The notes under the pieces were generated by a model. It had not been told where the DNA came from and searched no databases. It saw nothing but the letters and a program-made list of their open reading frames with translations. DNA of 6,130 bases from the NCBI GenBank assembly GCA_002315195.1, contig DCGD01000048.1, forward strand, positions 1 through 6,130, written 5' to 3'. The DNA is from Prevotellaceae bacterium UBA1787. GTDB taxonomy: Bacteria; Bacteroidota; Bacteroidia; Bacteroidales; Bacteroidaceae. The translations under genes were made by a program, and so were the position numbers. Below, piece after piece: positions 1 through 6,072 of this stretch; position 1 is the first letter of the stretch, and each line of letters starts with the position of its first letter.

Positions 1-142
1 CTGAATTAGGCTTCTTAGGAGTTGTCGTATATACGCGAACACAGACACCACGGCGCTGGGGGCATGAGTCCAAAGCCGGTGACTTGCTCTTGTCTTCAAG
101 AACAGCTCTGCCTTTTCTTACTAACTGTTGAATAGTTGGCAT
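1..142 (-). CDS. rpsL: Ribosomal protein S12 (uS12), 5' end of gene, runs off the left edge
   Basis: The first 47 codons of the small-subunit protein S12, which sits at the decoding centre and helps proofread codon-anticodon pairing. The start ATG is at 142-140, and the translation begins [20 protein letters not shown] and continues through [20 protein letters not shown], the conserved S12 core. The lysine at residue 43 (codon AAG, positions 16-14), whose substitutions classically give streptomycin resistance, is present in its wild-type form. About 80 more residues should lie beyond position 1. In Bacteroidota rpsL usually heads the str operon (rpsL-rpsG-fusA), so those genes are expected to the left; that is inference. 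No Shine-Dalgarno motif precedes the start; the leader is very AT-rich, as is usual in this phylum. Identity is very secure; only the gene's 3' part is missing. Confidence 0.97.
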   Translation of the reverse strand, partial: MPTIQQLVRKGRAVLEDKSKSPALDSCPQRRGVCVRVYTTTPKKPNS

Positions 143-191
143 TGTTTAATCTTTTAATATTATGTTATTTATGTTAAATTCTACTTTATAC

Positions 192-210
192 ATGGGTACA
201 CTCCGCCCAT
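192..210 (-). promoter_or_regulatory. Small hairpin at the 5' end of the predicted rpsL leader
   Basis: Arms ATGGG (192-196) and CCCAT (206-210) can pair with a 9-nt loop immediately downstream of the predicted rpsL transcription start (about 212). The overlapping sequence CCCATTTGGG (206-215) offers a competing, tighter pairing. The rest of the leader (143-190) is almost pure A/T. A role in mRNA stability or feedback control of the str operon is possible but not shown by the sequence. Confidence 0.25.
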
Positions 211-218
211 TTGGGGTG

Positions 219-226
219 CAAAATTA
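219..226 (-). promoter_or_regulatory. Candidate -7 box of the rpsL (str operon) promoter
   Basis: The minus strand reads TAATTTTG, an exact match to the Bacteroidota -7 element TAnnTTTG. Transcription would start near position 212, leaving a leader of about 70 nt before rpsL. A TTTG element at the preferred spacing (about 20 nt upstream) is not seen; a TTTG at 242-239 is only 12 nt away. Placement between the upstream stop codon and rpsL supports it, but this is a short motif. Confidence 0.5.
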
Positions 227-396
227 CACTTTTTTATCCAAAAGCAGACCATTTCGACCGCCTTTTATTTCAATCTTGGGCCGAAAAAATAGAAATTTAA
301 CTTTTTTAAACATTTTTTATACATACACAACACGTTCCCGGAGGAAAATTAAGTGTGCTAGGACAAAGCGCGACTATCCTGTGTATCGACAGGCTG

Positions 397-2166
397 CTAA
401 TCCTTGACGGCCATCGAATAGCCAAAGAAATCCTTTACTTTCATTTCTCCTTCCTCGGCAAAGAACTTGATGCTTGTCAAAGGTGTTTGGATTGGTAGTA
501 GTTCGGAGAAAACGGCACGTCCGCTGTCGATGAACAATTCGATGGCGGAATTGTCCACAAAAAGCCGATACTGATGTTCTCCAGTTGCCCGAAGAGGTAT
601 TTCCGTGTTGTTTTTCTCTCCGCAACATTCGCTTTTATCCACCACAAGAACATGCCCACCATTTCTTTCTTTCAAATAGAACATGATGGATACGGAATCG
701 TTATACAATGAGAAACCAGAATTGTTCTTTGCCTGAGAAATCAAATCCATTTCAAATGCACCGTTATATTCCTTGAACAAATCATGCATTTCTTTCTCTC
801 CCTTGACCAACATATCCTCGTATTTGCTCTCTTCCTTTCTGAAATTATCCACCTCTTTGGAGGGTTGCAGAATGGGCACCTCACCATCATCAGTCTTGAT
901 TAAGGACATTTCGCGAGGCAATGCCATCATGTTGCAATATCGCTCATCGTAAAAACCATCCGCATTGTAAAGGAGTCCGGCCAGCAGGACACGACCTGAC
1001 ACATTTTCATATTTCAAAATACCCGAACCCTGTCCATAATCGAGGATGACGGGAGTTTCCGACTGCGGTCTGAATGTTTTGCCATCGAAATCTCCCAAAT
1101 ATGCAACGACACGATTGCAGAAAGCATTATTTTCAATCTGTTGCACATTACACAACAACAACCAACACGAAGACCCATCAGGACGCTCAATTTCCATGAG
1201 GCTTGCTCTTTCATATTGCCCATCTTTTTCAAACCAACCTTGCCCCAATCTGCTCTCCAAATTCCAATTTGCCAAGTCACTGGAACTGTATATCCGCCAA
1301 TGATCGCCACATGCTATTACCACATCCCACATGTTCTCGCGTTTGTAACGGACCACGGAAGGAAATCTGAAATCGGGAATGTCATCGTATGTTCTCAGCA
1401 CGGGATTTGTCGCGAATTTCTGAAGTGTAGCATCGGGACAGCCCGCGTATGCAATGCATTGTTCCTGTCGTCGCTCACCACCCTCACCTCGCGTCGCGGT
1501 GTAAAGACAAACAATTGAATTTTTGCCGGCTCCAAAAGAGTTGTAAGTATCCAATACGCAAGTACCTCCAAGTGTTTCACCTATCGAGTCACCCTCAAGT
1601 GCGATGGGAAGCGTGTCCCAGTCCGTCAAATTATCACTTACGGCATGTCCCCAGCATACATTATCCTGCCTGATGCCATACATGTCACTTTGAAAATACA
1701 AATGGTATCTGTTTCCATCAAAAAAGGCGGCGGCTGGAACACCCATTCGGCCGTACGGAATGAAATAATGATAGGAAGGTTTTTTCCGTCTAAAAAAATT
1801 GTCGCTCAATACGTCCACAACCTTTATGCTATCCGCAAAACACGCATTAGGCATCGTATTGAAGATAAGCAGACGTTCATGCGAAGAATTTGAAACCAAA
1901 GCAATGGGAACATAATCGTCAATCTTATTCTGAGCCACACATATATTGCCTACAAACGAATGCCCTGCGCCGGTTTCCAACTCGACCTCACACGCCGGTT
2001 GGTCGTATTCCACGGGAACAAGAAGGTATCCCTTAGGATTATCTATCGACACAATTACAGTATCCTCCGCCGTACGCAAGGAAATTTCGGTTTTATTTCC
2101 ACAAGCATACGACAACAACAGCAACAATACCATGCAGACAAGCGACAATAAACTCTTTATTTTCAT
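397..2166 (-). CDS. GH32-family lipoprotein with degenerate active site (probable pseudoenzyme)
   Basis: A 589-residue protein with the build of Bacteroidota levanases and fructosidases. Residues 1-21 form a lipoprotein signal (LLLLLSYAC, lipid-modified Cys22). About 45-125 resemble the DUF4980 domain that precedes GH32 in this phylum, about 129-435 the five-bladed GH32 propeller, and about 465-585 the C-terminal beta-sandwich (SAIELFIDSGRAVFSELLP). The propeller is recognisable from YHLYFQ, CWGHAVSDNLTDWDTLPIAL and IYSSSDLANW. Key residues are lost: the nucleophile motif WxNDPNG is RMGVPAA (140-146; Asp to Val143), and RDP is RFP (267-269; Asp to Phe268). The acid/base Glu is kept as Glu319, though its EC motif is ER. 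The frame is intact with no stops, so it is not simply decayed. It is therefore probably non-hydrolytic, perhaps sugar-binding; no SusC/SusD-type partner is visible. The start ATG (2166-2164) fits the signal peptide; the stop is TAG. No clear terminator separates it from rpsL downstream. Confidence 0.85.
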   Translation of the reverse strand: MKIKSLLSLVCMVLLLLLSYACGNKTEISLRTAEDTVIVSIDNPKGYLLVPVEYDQPACEVELETGAGHSFVGNICVAQNKIDDYVPIALVSNSSHERLLIFNTMPNACFADSIKVVDVLSDNFFRRKKPSYHYFIPYGRMGVPAAAFFDGNRYHLYFQSDMYGIRQDNVCWGHAVSDNLTDWDTLPIALEGDSIGETLGGTCVLDTYNSFGAGKNSIVCLYTATRGEGGERRQEQCIAYAGCPDATLQKFATNPVLRTYDDIPDFRFPSVVRYKRENMWDVVIACGDHWRIYSSSDLANWNLESRLGQGWFEKDGQYERASLMEIERPDGSSCWLLLCNVQQIENNAFCNRVVAYLGDFDGKTFRPQSETPVILDYGQGSGILKYENVSGRVLLAGLLYNADGFYDERYCNMMALPREMSLIKTDDGEVPILQPSKEVDNFRKEESKYEDMLVKGEKEMHDLFKEYNGAFEMDLISQAKNNSGFSLYNDSVSIMFYLKERNGGHVLVVDKSECCGEKNNTEIPLRATGEHQYRLFVDNSAIELFIDSGRAVFSELLPIQTPLTSIKFFAEEGEMKVKDFFGYSMAVKD

Positions 2167-2363
2167 AGTTCAATTTAGGATTAATCAGAATGCGGCGCAA
2201 TTTACAAACTTTCCGTTACAAATCTGAGCATAATACGGAAATATTATTGCTCACTCATATTTATTTATTACATTCTAACTGAAATGGAGTGCATCTCTTG
2301 CAAACTTTTATTACTTTTGCACTGAAAACCTGAAATTTCATTCAATAATAAACCACACATATT
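2167..2363. promoter_or_regulatory. Divergent intergenic region between the GH32-like gene and mdh
   Basis: This 197-bp AT-rich gap must carry the promoters of both flanking, divergently transcribed genes. The mdh -7 box is annotated separately. For the GH32-like gene the best minus-strand candidate is CAGATTTG at 2226-2219, one mismatch from TAnnTTTG with no TTTG partner at the right spacing, so I do not call it firmly. No palindromic operator stands out. Confidence 0.4.
2312..2319 (+). promoter_or_regulatory. Candidate -7 box of the mdh promoter
   Basis: TACTTTTG followed by C matches the Bacteroidota -7 consensus TAnnTTTG exactly. The start site would be near 2325, giving a leader of about 38 nt before the mdh ATG. 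No TTTG is present about 20 nt upstream, so the -33 element is weak or absent. Confidence 0.55.
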
Positions 2364-3362
2364 ATGAATTTCTTAACAAACGACAAACTTGTTATCGTAG
2401 GCGCGGGCGGCGCCATTGGCTCTACTATGGTCCAGACTGCACTCACCATGAAACTGACGCCTAACGTATGTCTCTATGATGTTTACGCCCCTGGAATGAT
2501 AGGCGTAATGGAAGAAATGTTCCACTGCGGCTATGATGGTGTCAATCTCACGGCTACGACAGATGTTGCAGAAGCATTTAAGGATGCAAAGTACATCATT
2601 TCTTCAGGTGGTGCTCCGCGCAAGGCGGGAATGACACGCGAAGATCTTCTCGCAGGCAACTGCGCCATCGCAAAGGAACTTGGCGAAAACATCAAACAAT
2701 ATTGCCCAGACTTGAAGCATCTCACCGTCATTTTCAACCCGGCTGACCTTACGGGACTTGTTGCTCTGCTGTACTCTGGATTGAAACCAAACCAAGTTAC
2801 AACGCTTGCAGCGCTTGACTCCACCCGTCTTCAGTCCGCATTGGCAAAGAAATTCGGTGTAAAGCAGTATGAGGTGACAGGCTGCGCCACTTACGGAGGC
2901 CACGGAGAGCAGATGGCAGTTTTTGGAAGCGCCGTCAAAGTTGCAGGAAAGCCACTGAATGAACTCATCGGAACGGAGAATTTCACAGTTGAAGAATGGG
3001 AACAACTCAAGGTTGACGTAACCAAGGGTGGCGCAAAAATCATCGAACTTCGCGGACGCAGTTCTTGGCAAAGCCCTGCATATTGCGCCGTTGAAATGAT
3101 TCGCTCAGTCATGGGAGGCGAAAAATTCCGTTGGCCGGCAGGCACTTTCGTCAAGAACGAAAAATACCAGGACATCATGATGGCAATGGACACAACGCTT
3201 GACGAGAACGGCTGCACCTATGAAATGCCTACGGGTACCCCCGAAGAAATGGCGAAATTGGATGCCTCATACCAACACCTCTGCAAGATGCGCGATGAAC
3301 TTGTAACATTGAACATCGTACCCGCAGTTTCCGAGTGGAACAAAATCAATCCAAACCTCTAA
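2364..3362 (+). CDS. mdh: Malate dehydrogenase, NAD-dependent, long cytosolic-like type
   Basis: Interconverts malate and oxaloacetate with NAD(H) in the cytoplasm; in fermenting Bacteroidota it feeds the reductive branch to fumarate and succinate. The 332 residues show the LDH/MDH fold. There is a GxxGxxG nucleotide loop (GAGGAIG, 13-19), and Asp39 at the end of strand 2 favours NAD over NADP. The mobile loop GGAPRKAGMTREDLL (82-96) has Arg86 and Arg92, the expected dicarboxylate-binding arginines, where an LDH would have Gln. The loop NPADLTGL lies at 125-132. The catalytic pair is Asp152 (LDSTR, with substrate-binding Arg155) and His180 (GGHGEQ). Length and the motifs NPAD and LDSTRLQSALAKKFGV resemble the roughly 334-residue cytosolic-like MDHs more than the roughly 312-residue bacterial type. 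The start ATG at 2364 lacks a Shine-Dalgarno, normal for the phylum. It has its own promoter and terminator, so it appears monocistronic. Confidence 0.93.
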   Translation: MNFLTNDKLVIVGAGGAIGSTMVQTALTMKLTPNVCLYDVYAPGMIGVMEEMFHCGYDGVNLTATTDVAEAFKDAKYIISSGGAPRKAGMTREDLLAGNCAIAKELGENIKQYCPDLKHLTVIFNPADLTGLVALLYSGLKPNQVTTLAALDSTRLQSALAKKFGVKQYEVTGCATYGGHGEQMAVFGSAVKVAGKPLNELIGTENFTVEEWEQLKVDVTKGGAKIIELRGRSSWQSPAYCAVEMIRSVMGGEKFRWPAGTFVKNEKYQDIMMAMDTTLDENGCTYEMPTGTPEEMAKLDASYQHLCKMRDELVTLNIVPAVSEWNKINPNL

Positions 3363-3384
3363 CCGGTTAGTCAAATACCAACTT

Positions 3385-3416
3385 TAGTGCGTCATTCTTT
3401 GGCGCACTATTTTTTT
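3385..3416 (+). terminator. Rho-independent terminator of mdh
   Basis: Stem TAGTGCGTC (3385-3393) pairs with GGCGCACTA (3401-3409): nine pairs including one G-U, with a 7-nt loop ATTCTTT and a run of seven T (3410-3416). It starts 22 nt after the mdh stop codon. The descending arm and T-run overlap the promoter of the next gene. Confidence 0.85.
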
Positions 3417-3429
3417 CGCACTATCTTTG
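3398..3429 (+). promoter_or_regulatory. Promoter of the MBL-fold gene (-33 TTTG, N20, -7 TATCTTTG)
   Basis: TTTG at 3398-3401 and TATCTTTG at 3422-3429 are separated by 20 nt, the spacing and sequence of the Bacteroidota primary-sigma promoter. Transcription would begin near 3436, about 14 nt before the ATG at 3450. This rules strongly against translation starting at the upstream in-frame GTG (3387), which would lie before the transcription start. The -33 box is inside the loop of the mdh terminator. Confidence 0.75.
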
Positions 3430-3449
3430 CAGCACATTCAAGCATTAAT

Positions 3450-4430
3450 ATGGACAGACGAAGTTTCATTCAAAGAAGTTTGGCAGTGCTTGCCATGCTG
3501 AAATTATCACATCATGATGTATTTGCCAAAAGAAAGAAAACTACCGTTGATGTTGAAACGGTAAAAGAGACATTAGAGGTCACTTGCGAAAACATCAAAG
3601 CAGAAGCGGAGGACATCAAAGTACGTTTTTTGGGAACGGGTGCCGCAGGCTGGAGTCCGGGCGGCATGAGACGCAACAGCAGCATTCTATTGGACGACAA
3701 GGTTCTCATTGACTTTACGAAAAGCGTGGAAGACATGATACCCGCGGACATTCATCCAAGATGCCTATTCATCACACATTCCCACAATGACCACTACCAA
3801 ACGGAGAGCGCACTCCGTTCGGGAGTGAAACGCATCTACGTGTCAGAAACATGGGTGGAACGGGCGAAAAAGGATTTCGCTGAAACGGCCGATAAAACCA
3901 AACTGCCTGTCCCTGAATTGATACCATTGAAAATTGGGGAATGTGTCACGGAGCATGGACTGAAAATCACGCCGCTTCCCGCCAACCATGCCACATCGTA
4001 CTTAAACGAACAGACGCTCATCTACTTAATCGAAAAAGGCACCACTGAAACAACTTTGGGCGTTCGTCTTCTTTACGCCACCGACACCGGAGGAATAATG
4101 GGATTGGCGGGTAAGATTTCCGGCATAGATTCTCACGTAGCAAATGGACGAGCCATAACGGCGCTCATCATGGAAGCGACCATGGGCATCGGACACGATG
4201 AAGATTTCCGCATCTTCAACCATAGCAGTGTGCATACCGTACTCCGCACCGCAAACATGCTGACAGCCACCAAACGCTACCTTCCCCCAAAAGGACAACC
4301 AGTTTACCTCACCCACATGGCACCATCTCTCCATGGCAACCTCACTCAAGAAAACCTGAACGAAAGTCTTCCATCTCCTTTGCGCGCCGCCTACGATGGA
4401 TTGGAAATCACGCTGAAAGCCGAAAAATAA
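3450..4430 (+). CDS. MBL-fold metallo-hydrolase (PhnP/RNase Z-like) with twin-arginine-type N-terminus
   Basis: A 326-residue metallo-beta-lactamase-superfamily protein. The zinc ligands are visible in order: HSHNDH (His110, His112, Asp114, His115), His180 (PANHATSY), Asp212 (ATDTGG) and His289 (LTHMAPS), with further histidines at 258 and 262. The fold opens with FLGTGAAG (60-67) and RRNSSILL (74-81), resembling PhnP-type phosphodiesterases and RNase Z-like enzymes; the substrate is unknown. The N-terminus MDRRSFIQRSLAVLAML resembles a Tat signal (R3-R4-x-F6), possibly cleaved after VFA (24-26), which would put the enzyme in the periplasm. The hydrophobic stretch is short and broken by Lys18, so this is only probable. 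The ATG at 3450 is chosen because the promoter ends at 3429 and the RR motif starts there; the longer frame from GTG 3387 adds 21 unlikely residues inside the terminator. Single-gene unit, convergent with the next gene. Confidence 0.85.
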   Translation: MDRRSFIQRSLAVLAMLKLSHHDVFAKRKKTTVDVETVKETLEVTCENIKAEAEDIKVRFLGTGAAGWSPGGMRRNSSILLDDKVLIDFTKSVEDMIPADIHPRCLFITHSHNDHYQTESALRSGVKRIYVSETWVERAKKDFAETADKTKLPVPELIPLKIGECVTEHGLKITPLPANHATSYLNEQTLIYLIEKGTTETTLGVRLLYATDTGGIMGLAGKISGIDSHVANGRAITALIMEATMGIGHDEDFRIFNHSSVHTVLRTANMLTATKRYLPPKGQPVYLTHMAPSLHGNLTQENLNESLPSPLRAAYDGLEITLKAEK

Positions 4431-4446
4431 ACACACAAACAAACGC

Positions 4447-4471
4447 CCCATTCTTCAAAAATAAGAATGGG
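4447..4471. terminator. Shared stem-loop between convergent genes
   Basis: CCCATTCTT (4447-4455) and AAGAATGGG (4463-4471) form a perfect 9-bp stem with a 7-nt loop. It lies 16 nt after the MBL-gene stop and 8 nt from the stop of the opposing HAD gene, so it can serve both. T-runs on either side are interrupted rather than perfect (ACTTTCAATTATTCATTTTT on the plus strand), so termination strength is uncertain. Confidence 0.65.
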
Positions 4472-4479
4472 ACTTTCAA

Positions 4480-5121
4480 TTATTCATTTTTCAATCCAAT
4501 GAAACTGTACAACTCTTCTCTCCAGTCCTCTCCATTTTTTGGACATATAGTTTGTACTCCCAATTCCGCCGCCGATGCGACATTGCGTGGCCCGTCATCG
4601 ATAAGCACGGTTTCCTCCACTTTGACTTTTTCCTGTTCAAGAACATGCCTGAAAAAATTCACGTCCGGCTTGAGGTAATGACATTGGTAACTCACATACA
4701 CAGCATCGAAATAATCATAAACGGAATGACCGTTTCCGTCAAACTCCTTGGATCCCGCCCAACCCATCATAAAAGGATTGGTGTTTGAAAGCATGATGAG
4801 ACGATAACCTTTCCCACGCAGAAATCTCAATGCGTCAAGATTGCGTTGAGGTATTTCCTTGAAATAACCCATCCAACCTTTCTTACATTCTTCCTTGCTA
4901 ACGGCATGCCCGATTATCTCGCCAAGTTTGTTTTGAAAAGTCTCCGCGGATATGTCGCCACGCTCAAGTTCACCAAAGATACCGCCCTGGGTACTGGCAT
5001 CCAACCAACGGTGGGCATCCTTAAGTCCTACGCTTTCGAAAGCAGCAACTGCCTTGTCATAATCAATGGTCATGATGACACCCCCAAAATCGAAAATGAG
5101 ATTCTTAATCTTGTTATTCAT
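4480..5121 (-). CDS. HAD-superfamily phosphatase, subfamily IA, YihX-like
   Basis: A 213-residue cytoplasmic haloacid-dehalogenase-fold hydrolase. All four motifs are present: motif I FDFGGV (nucleophile Asp11), motif II LSNTN (Ser112), motif III Lys151 (YLKPD) and motif IV LIDDGPRN (Asp175, Asp176, for Mg2+). The helical cap (about 20-85) includes GELERGDISAETF. The pattern closely follows E. coli YihX, an alpha-D-glucose-1-phosphate phosphatase (FDLGNV, ERGEIS, LSNTN, KPE, FFDD). As there, the usual general-acid Asp two residues after the nucleophile is Gly (Gly13), a normal variant of this subgroup. A sugar phosphate is thus a reasonable but unproven substrate. The length is typical of the family. 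The start ATG (5121-5119) sits just downstream of a -7 box. Single gene, convergent with the MBL gene. Confidence 0.88.
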   Translation of the reverse strand: MNNKIKNLIFDFGGVIMTIDYDKAVAAFESVGLKDAHRWLDASTQGGIFGELERGDISAETFQNKLGEIIGHAVSKEECKKGWMGYFKEIPQRNLDALRFLRGKGYRLIMLSNTNPFMMGWAGSKEFDGNGHSVYDYFDAVYVSYQCHYLKPDVNFFRHVLEQEKVKVEETVLIDDGPRNVASAAELGVQTICPKNGEDWREELYSFIGLKNE

Positions 5122-5143
5122 TTCTTATAATAATTGATGAACG

Positions 5144-5151
5144 CAAAGATA
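5144..5151 (-). promoter_or_regulatory. Candidate -7 box for the HAD phosphatase gene
   Basis: The minus strand reads TATCTTTG followed by C, the same octamer as the MBL-gene promoter. The start site would be near 5137, a leader of about 16 nt. No TTTG lies at the preferred distance upstream, so only the -7 half is supported. Confidence 0.6.
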
Positions 5152-5277
5152 CCAAAAAATACAATACTGATACTATAATGACATGAAAAACACCCCCAAT
5201 TGACTTTGGCAAGAGAAAAAAAGAGCTTCAGCGCACAACAGTCCCTCCAAATTCAGCACAGGAATGTTATGAAAAAT

Positions 5278-5349
5278 CGTGGGTACTTTACTCATTACTG
5301 TTACTGGGTTCTGGACAAACCTTGTGCTGGTAATAAAGCAAAGCCCACG
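5278..5349. repeat. Long-range inverted repeat, possible structured RNA
   Basis: CGTGGG(TA)CTTT at 5278-5289 is complementary to AAAGCCCACG at 5340-5349, ten pairs with a 2-nt bulge. The 50-nt interior includes TTAC and GTAA stretches that could pair further. It lies in the gene-poor zone; no promoter is seen for it. Confidence 0.3.
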
Positions 5350-5400
5350 CTAAACGAATATATGGCCACCTACGAGGGCGGATATATAGACATCTAACGT

Positions 5401-5472
5401 GAGCGTCTTGCTATCATCCTAGCACATTTTGAATTGTCCAGCTTCAATAACAGGATAATATCGTAAACGCTC
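5401..5472. repeat. Nested inverted repeat of about 72 bp, possible structured RNA
   Basis: Outer arms GAGCGT (5401-5406) and ACGCTC (5467-5472) pair. Next, TATCATCC (5412-5419) pairs with GGATAATA (5453-5460) at seven of eight positions. Innermost, TTGAA (5429-5433) pairs with TTCAA (5443-5447). Three collinear nested helices are more than a single chance palindrome, but the sequence also overlaps the possible decayed reading frame and no T-run follows. Confidence 0.35.
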
Positions 5473-5715
5473 TTCGTTTTCTATTTGGAACAAGCATGAT
5501 TCCCTCTCTCGGGTGCTTGTATCGAATGCGAAGTAACAAAAAAGAATTGAGATTACAAAATCTTGACGCTTTTTTTGCTTGTTTGCTTAATTCTTTATGC
5601 GCAAACCGTGATGAGACACGCAAAAATGACAGTTTGCATGTCTATAACAACCCTGTTGCCAGGTACACACCAAATTTTCGAGAACGTAATCGAATAAATA
5701 GTGGCAACCATTCTA

Positions 5716-5946
5716 CAACCCGAGATTCCATTTTTGATGGAACGCTTGAGTTTCTGCCAATGACAGAGGCTCCTCTTTCTCGGCATGGCGTATAACTTCA
5801 TCAAACTCCTCATCTGTATACTAACATGGGAATGATGTGTAATCAACAGAATGACCATTCTCTTCCTCTCTACTTCTACATAGCTTGATCAGTCGATCTG
5901 ATAGAGCCTGTTGTACTTCCTGCGTCTGATTGACAATAAGCGCCCA
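5716..5946 (-). pseudogene. Remnant of an unrecognised coding sequence with an in-frame TAG
   Basis: One minus-strand frame reads QTQEVQQALSDRLIKL, then SREEENGHSVDYTSFPC, a TAG at 5823-5821, then YTDEEFDEVIRHAEKEEP and LSLAETQAFHQKWNLGL up to a second TAG at 5715-5713. The acidic, amphipathic character on both sides of the first stop looks like genuine protein interrupted by a nonsense change. No start codon, promoter or conserved domain could be assigned, and I do not recognise the family. The left boundary of the relic is set by the stop; the right one is approximate. A chance frame cannot be excluded. Confidence 0.35.
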
Positions 5947-5995
5947 CAATGAATCTGTTTGAGAGATGTGACTGCCATAGTTGGGAGAAGTATGC

Positions 5996-6062
5996 AAACT
6001 GCAATTTCCACCCCAAATTTCTTCAATATTCGTTGAAAACAACATCCAAAACTGCAATTTCC
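5996..6062. repeat. Pair of 14-bp direct repeats, 53 bp apart
   Basis: AAACTGCAATTTCC occurs at 5996-6009 and again at 6049-6062. Its core AAACTGCAATTT is a near-palindrome around TGCA, so each copy could bind a dimer. The 53-bp period is close to five helical turns, and the second copy ends 10 bp before the -33 box of the right-edge promoter. It could be a pair of operator sites or part of a dispersed repeat family. Confidence 0.45.
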
Positions 6063-6072
6063 GACGAAAAAG

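Larger units (their letters stand above)
5152..6072. other. Gene-poor region of about 0.9 kb, no convincing intact gene
   Basis: Between the HAD promoter and the right-edge promoter no reading frame on either strand looks like an intact, recognisable protein. Plus-strand frames of 65 codons (5200-5397) and 99 codons (5496-5795) lack recognisable motifs, promoters or conserved character. The minus strand carries a frame with scattered stops that partly looks like decayed coding sequence. The region also holds two long-range inverted repeats (5278-5349 and 5401-5472) and a 14-bp direct-repeat pair (5996-6062). No transposase, integrase, tRNA or recognisable terminal inverted repeats were seen. 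A degenerate accessory segment is the simplest reading. Confidence 0.55.

Noticed and set aside
340..396. Intrinsic terminator after the GH32-like gene
   Set aside because: Only 4-bp stems (AGGA/TCCT, TTCC/GGAA) without an adjacent T-run on the minus strand.
162..407. Plus-strand 81-codon frame
   Set aside because: It is antisense to the rpsL leader and promoter and to the 3' end of the GH32-like gene, in low-complexity AT-rich DNA, with no recognisable protein character.
2198..2226. Firm promoter for the GH32-like gene
   Set aside because: CAGATTTG (2226-2219) and TAAATTG (2204-2198) each deviate from TAnnTTTG, and neither has a TTTG at about 20-nt spacing.
3387..3449. GTG at 3387 as the start of the MBL-fold gene
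   Set aside because: It lies inside the mdh terminator and upstream of the predicted transcription start (about 3436), and the added 21 residues would bury the RRSFIQ motif.
5200..5397. Plus-strand 65-codon frame in the gene-poor region
   Set aside because: It has no ATG at its start, no promoter and no motif, and it spans an inverted repeat; it is more likely chance.
5496..5795. Plus-strand 99-codon frame
   Set aside because: No promoter or recognisable motif; it is antisense to the better candidate relic (the DEEFDEVIRHAEKEEP segment) on the minus strand.
5713..5823. TAG reassigned to an amino acid
   Set aside because: TAG terminates the intact GH32-like gene at 399-397, and the region lies in ordinary chromosomal context; pseudogene decay explains the stops more simply.
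5595..5858. Minus-strand 87-codon frame
   Set aside because: It is a shifted frame over the relic; its composition is not protein-like, whereas the neighbouring frame gives an acidic, amphipathic peptide.
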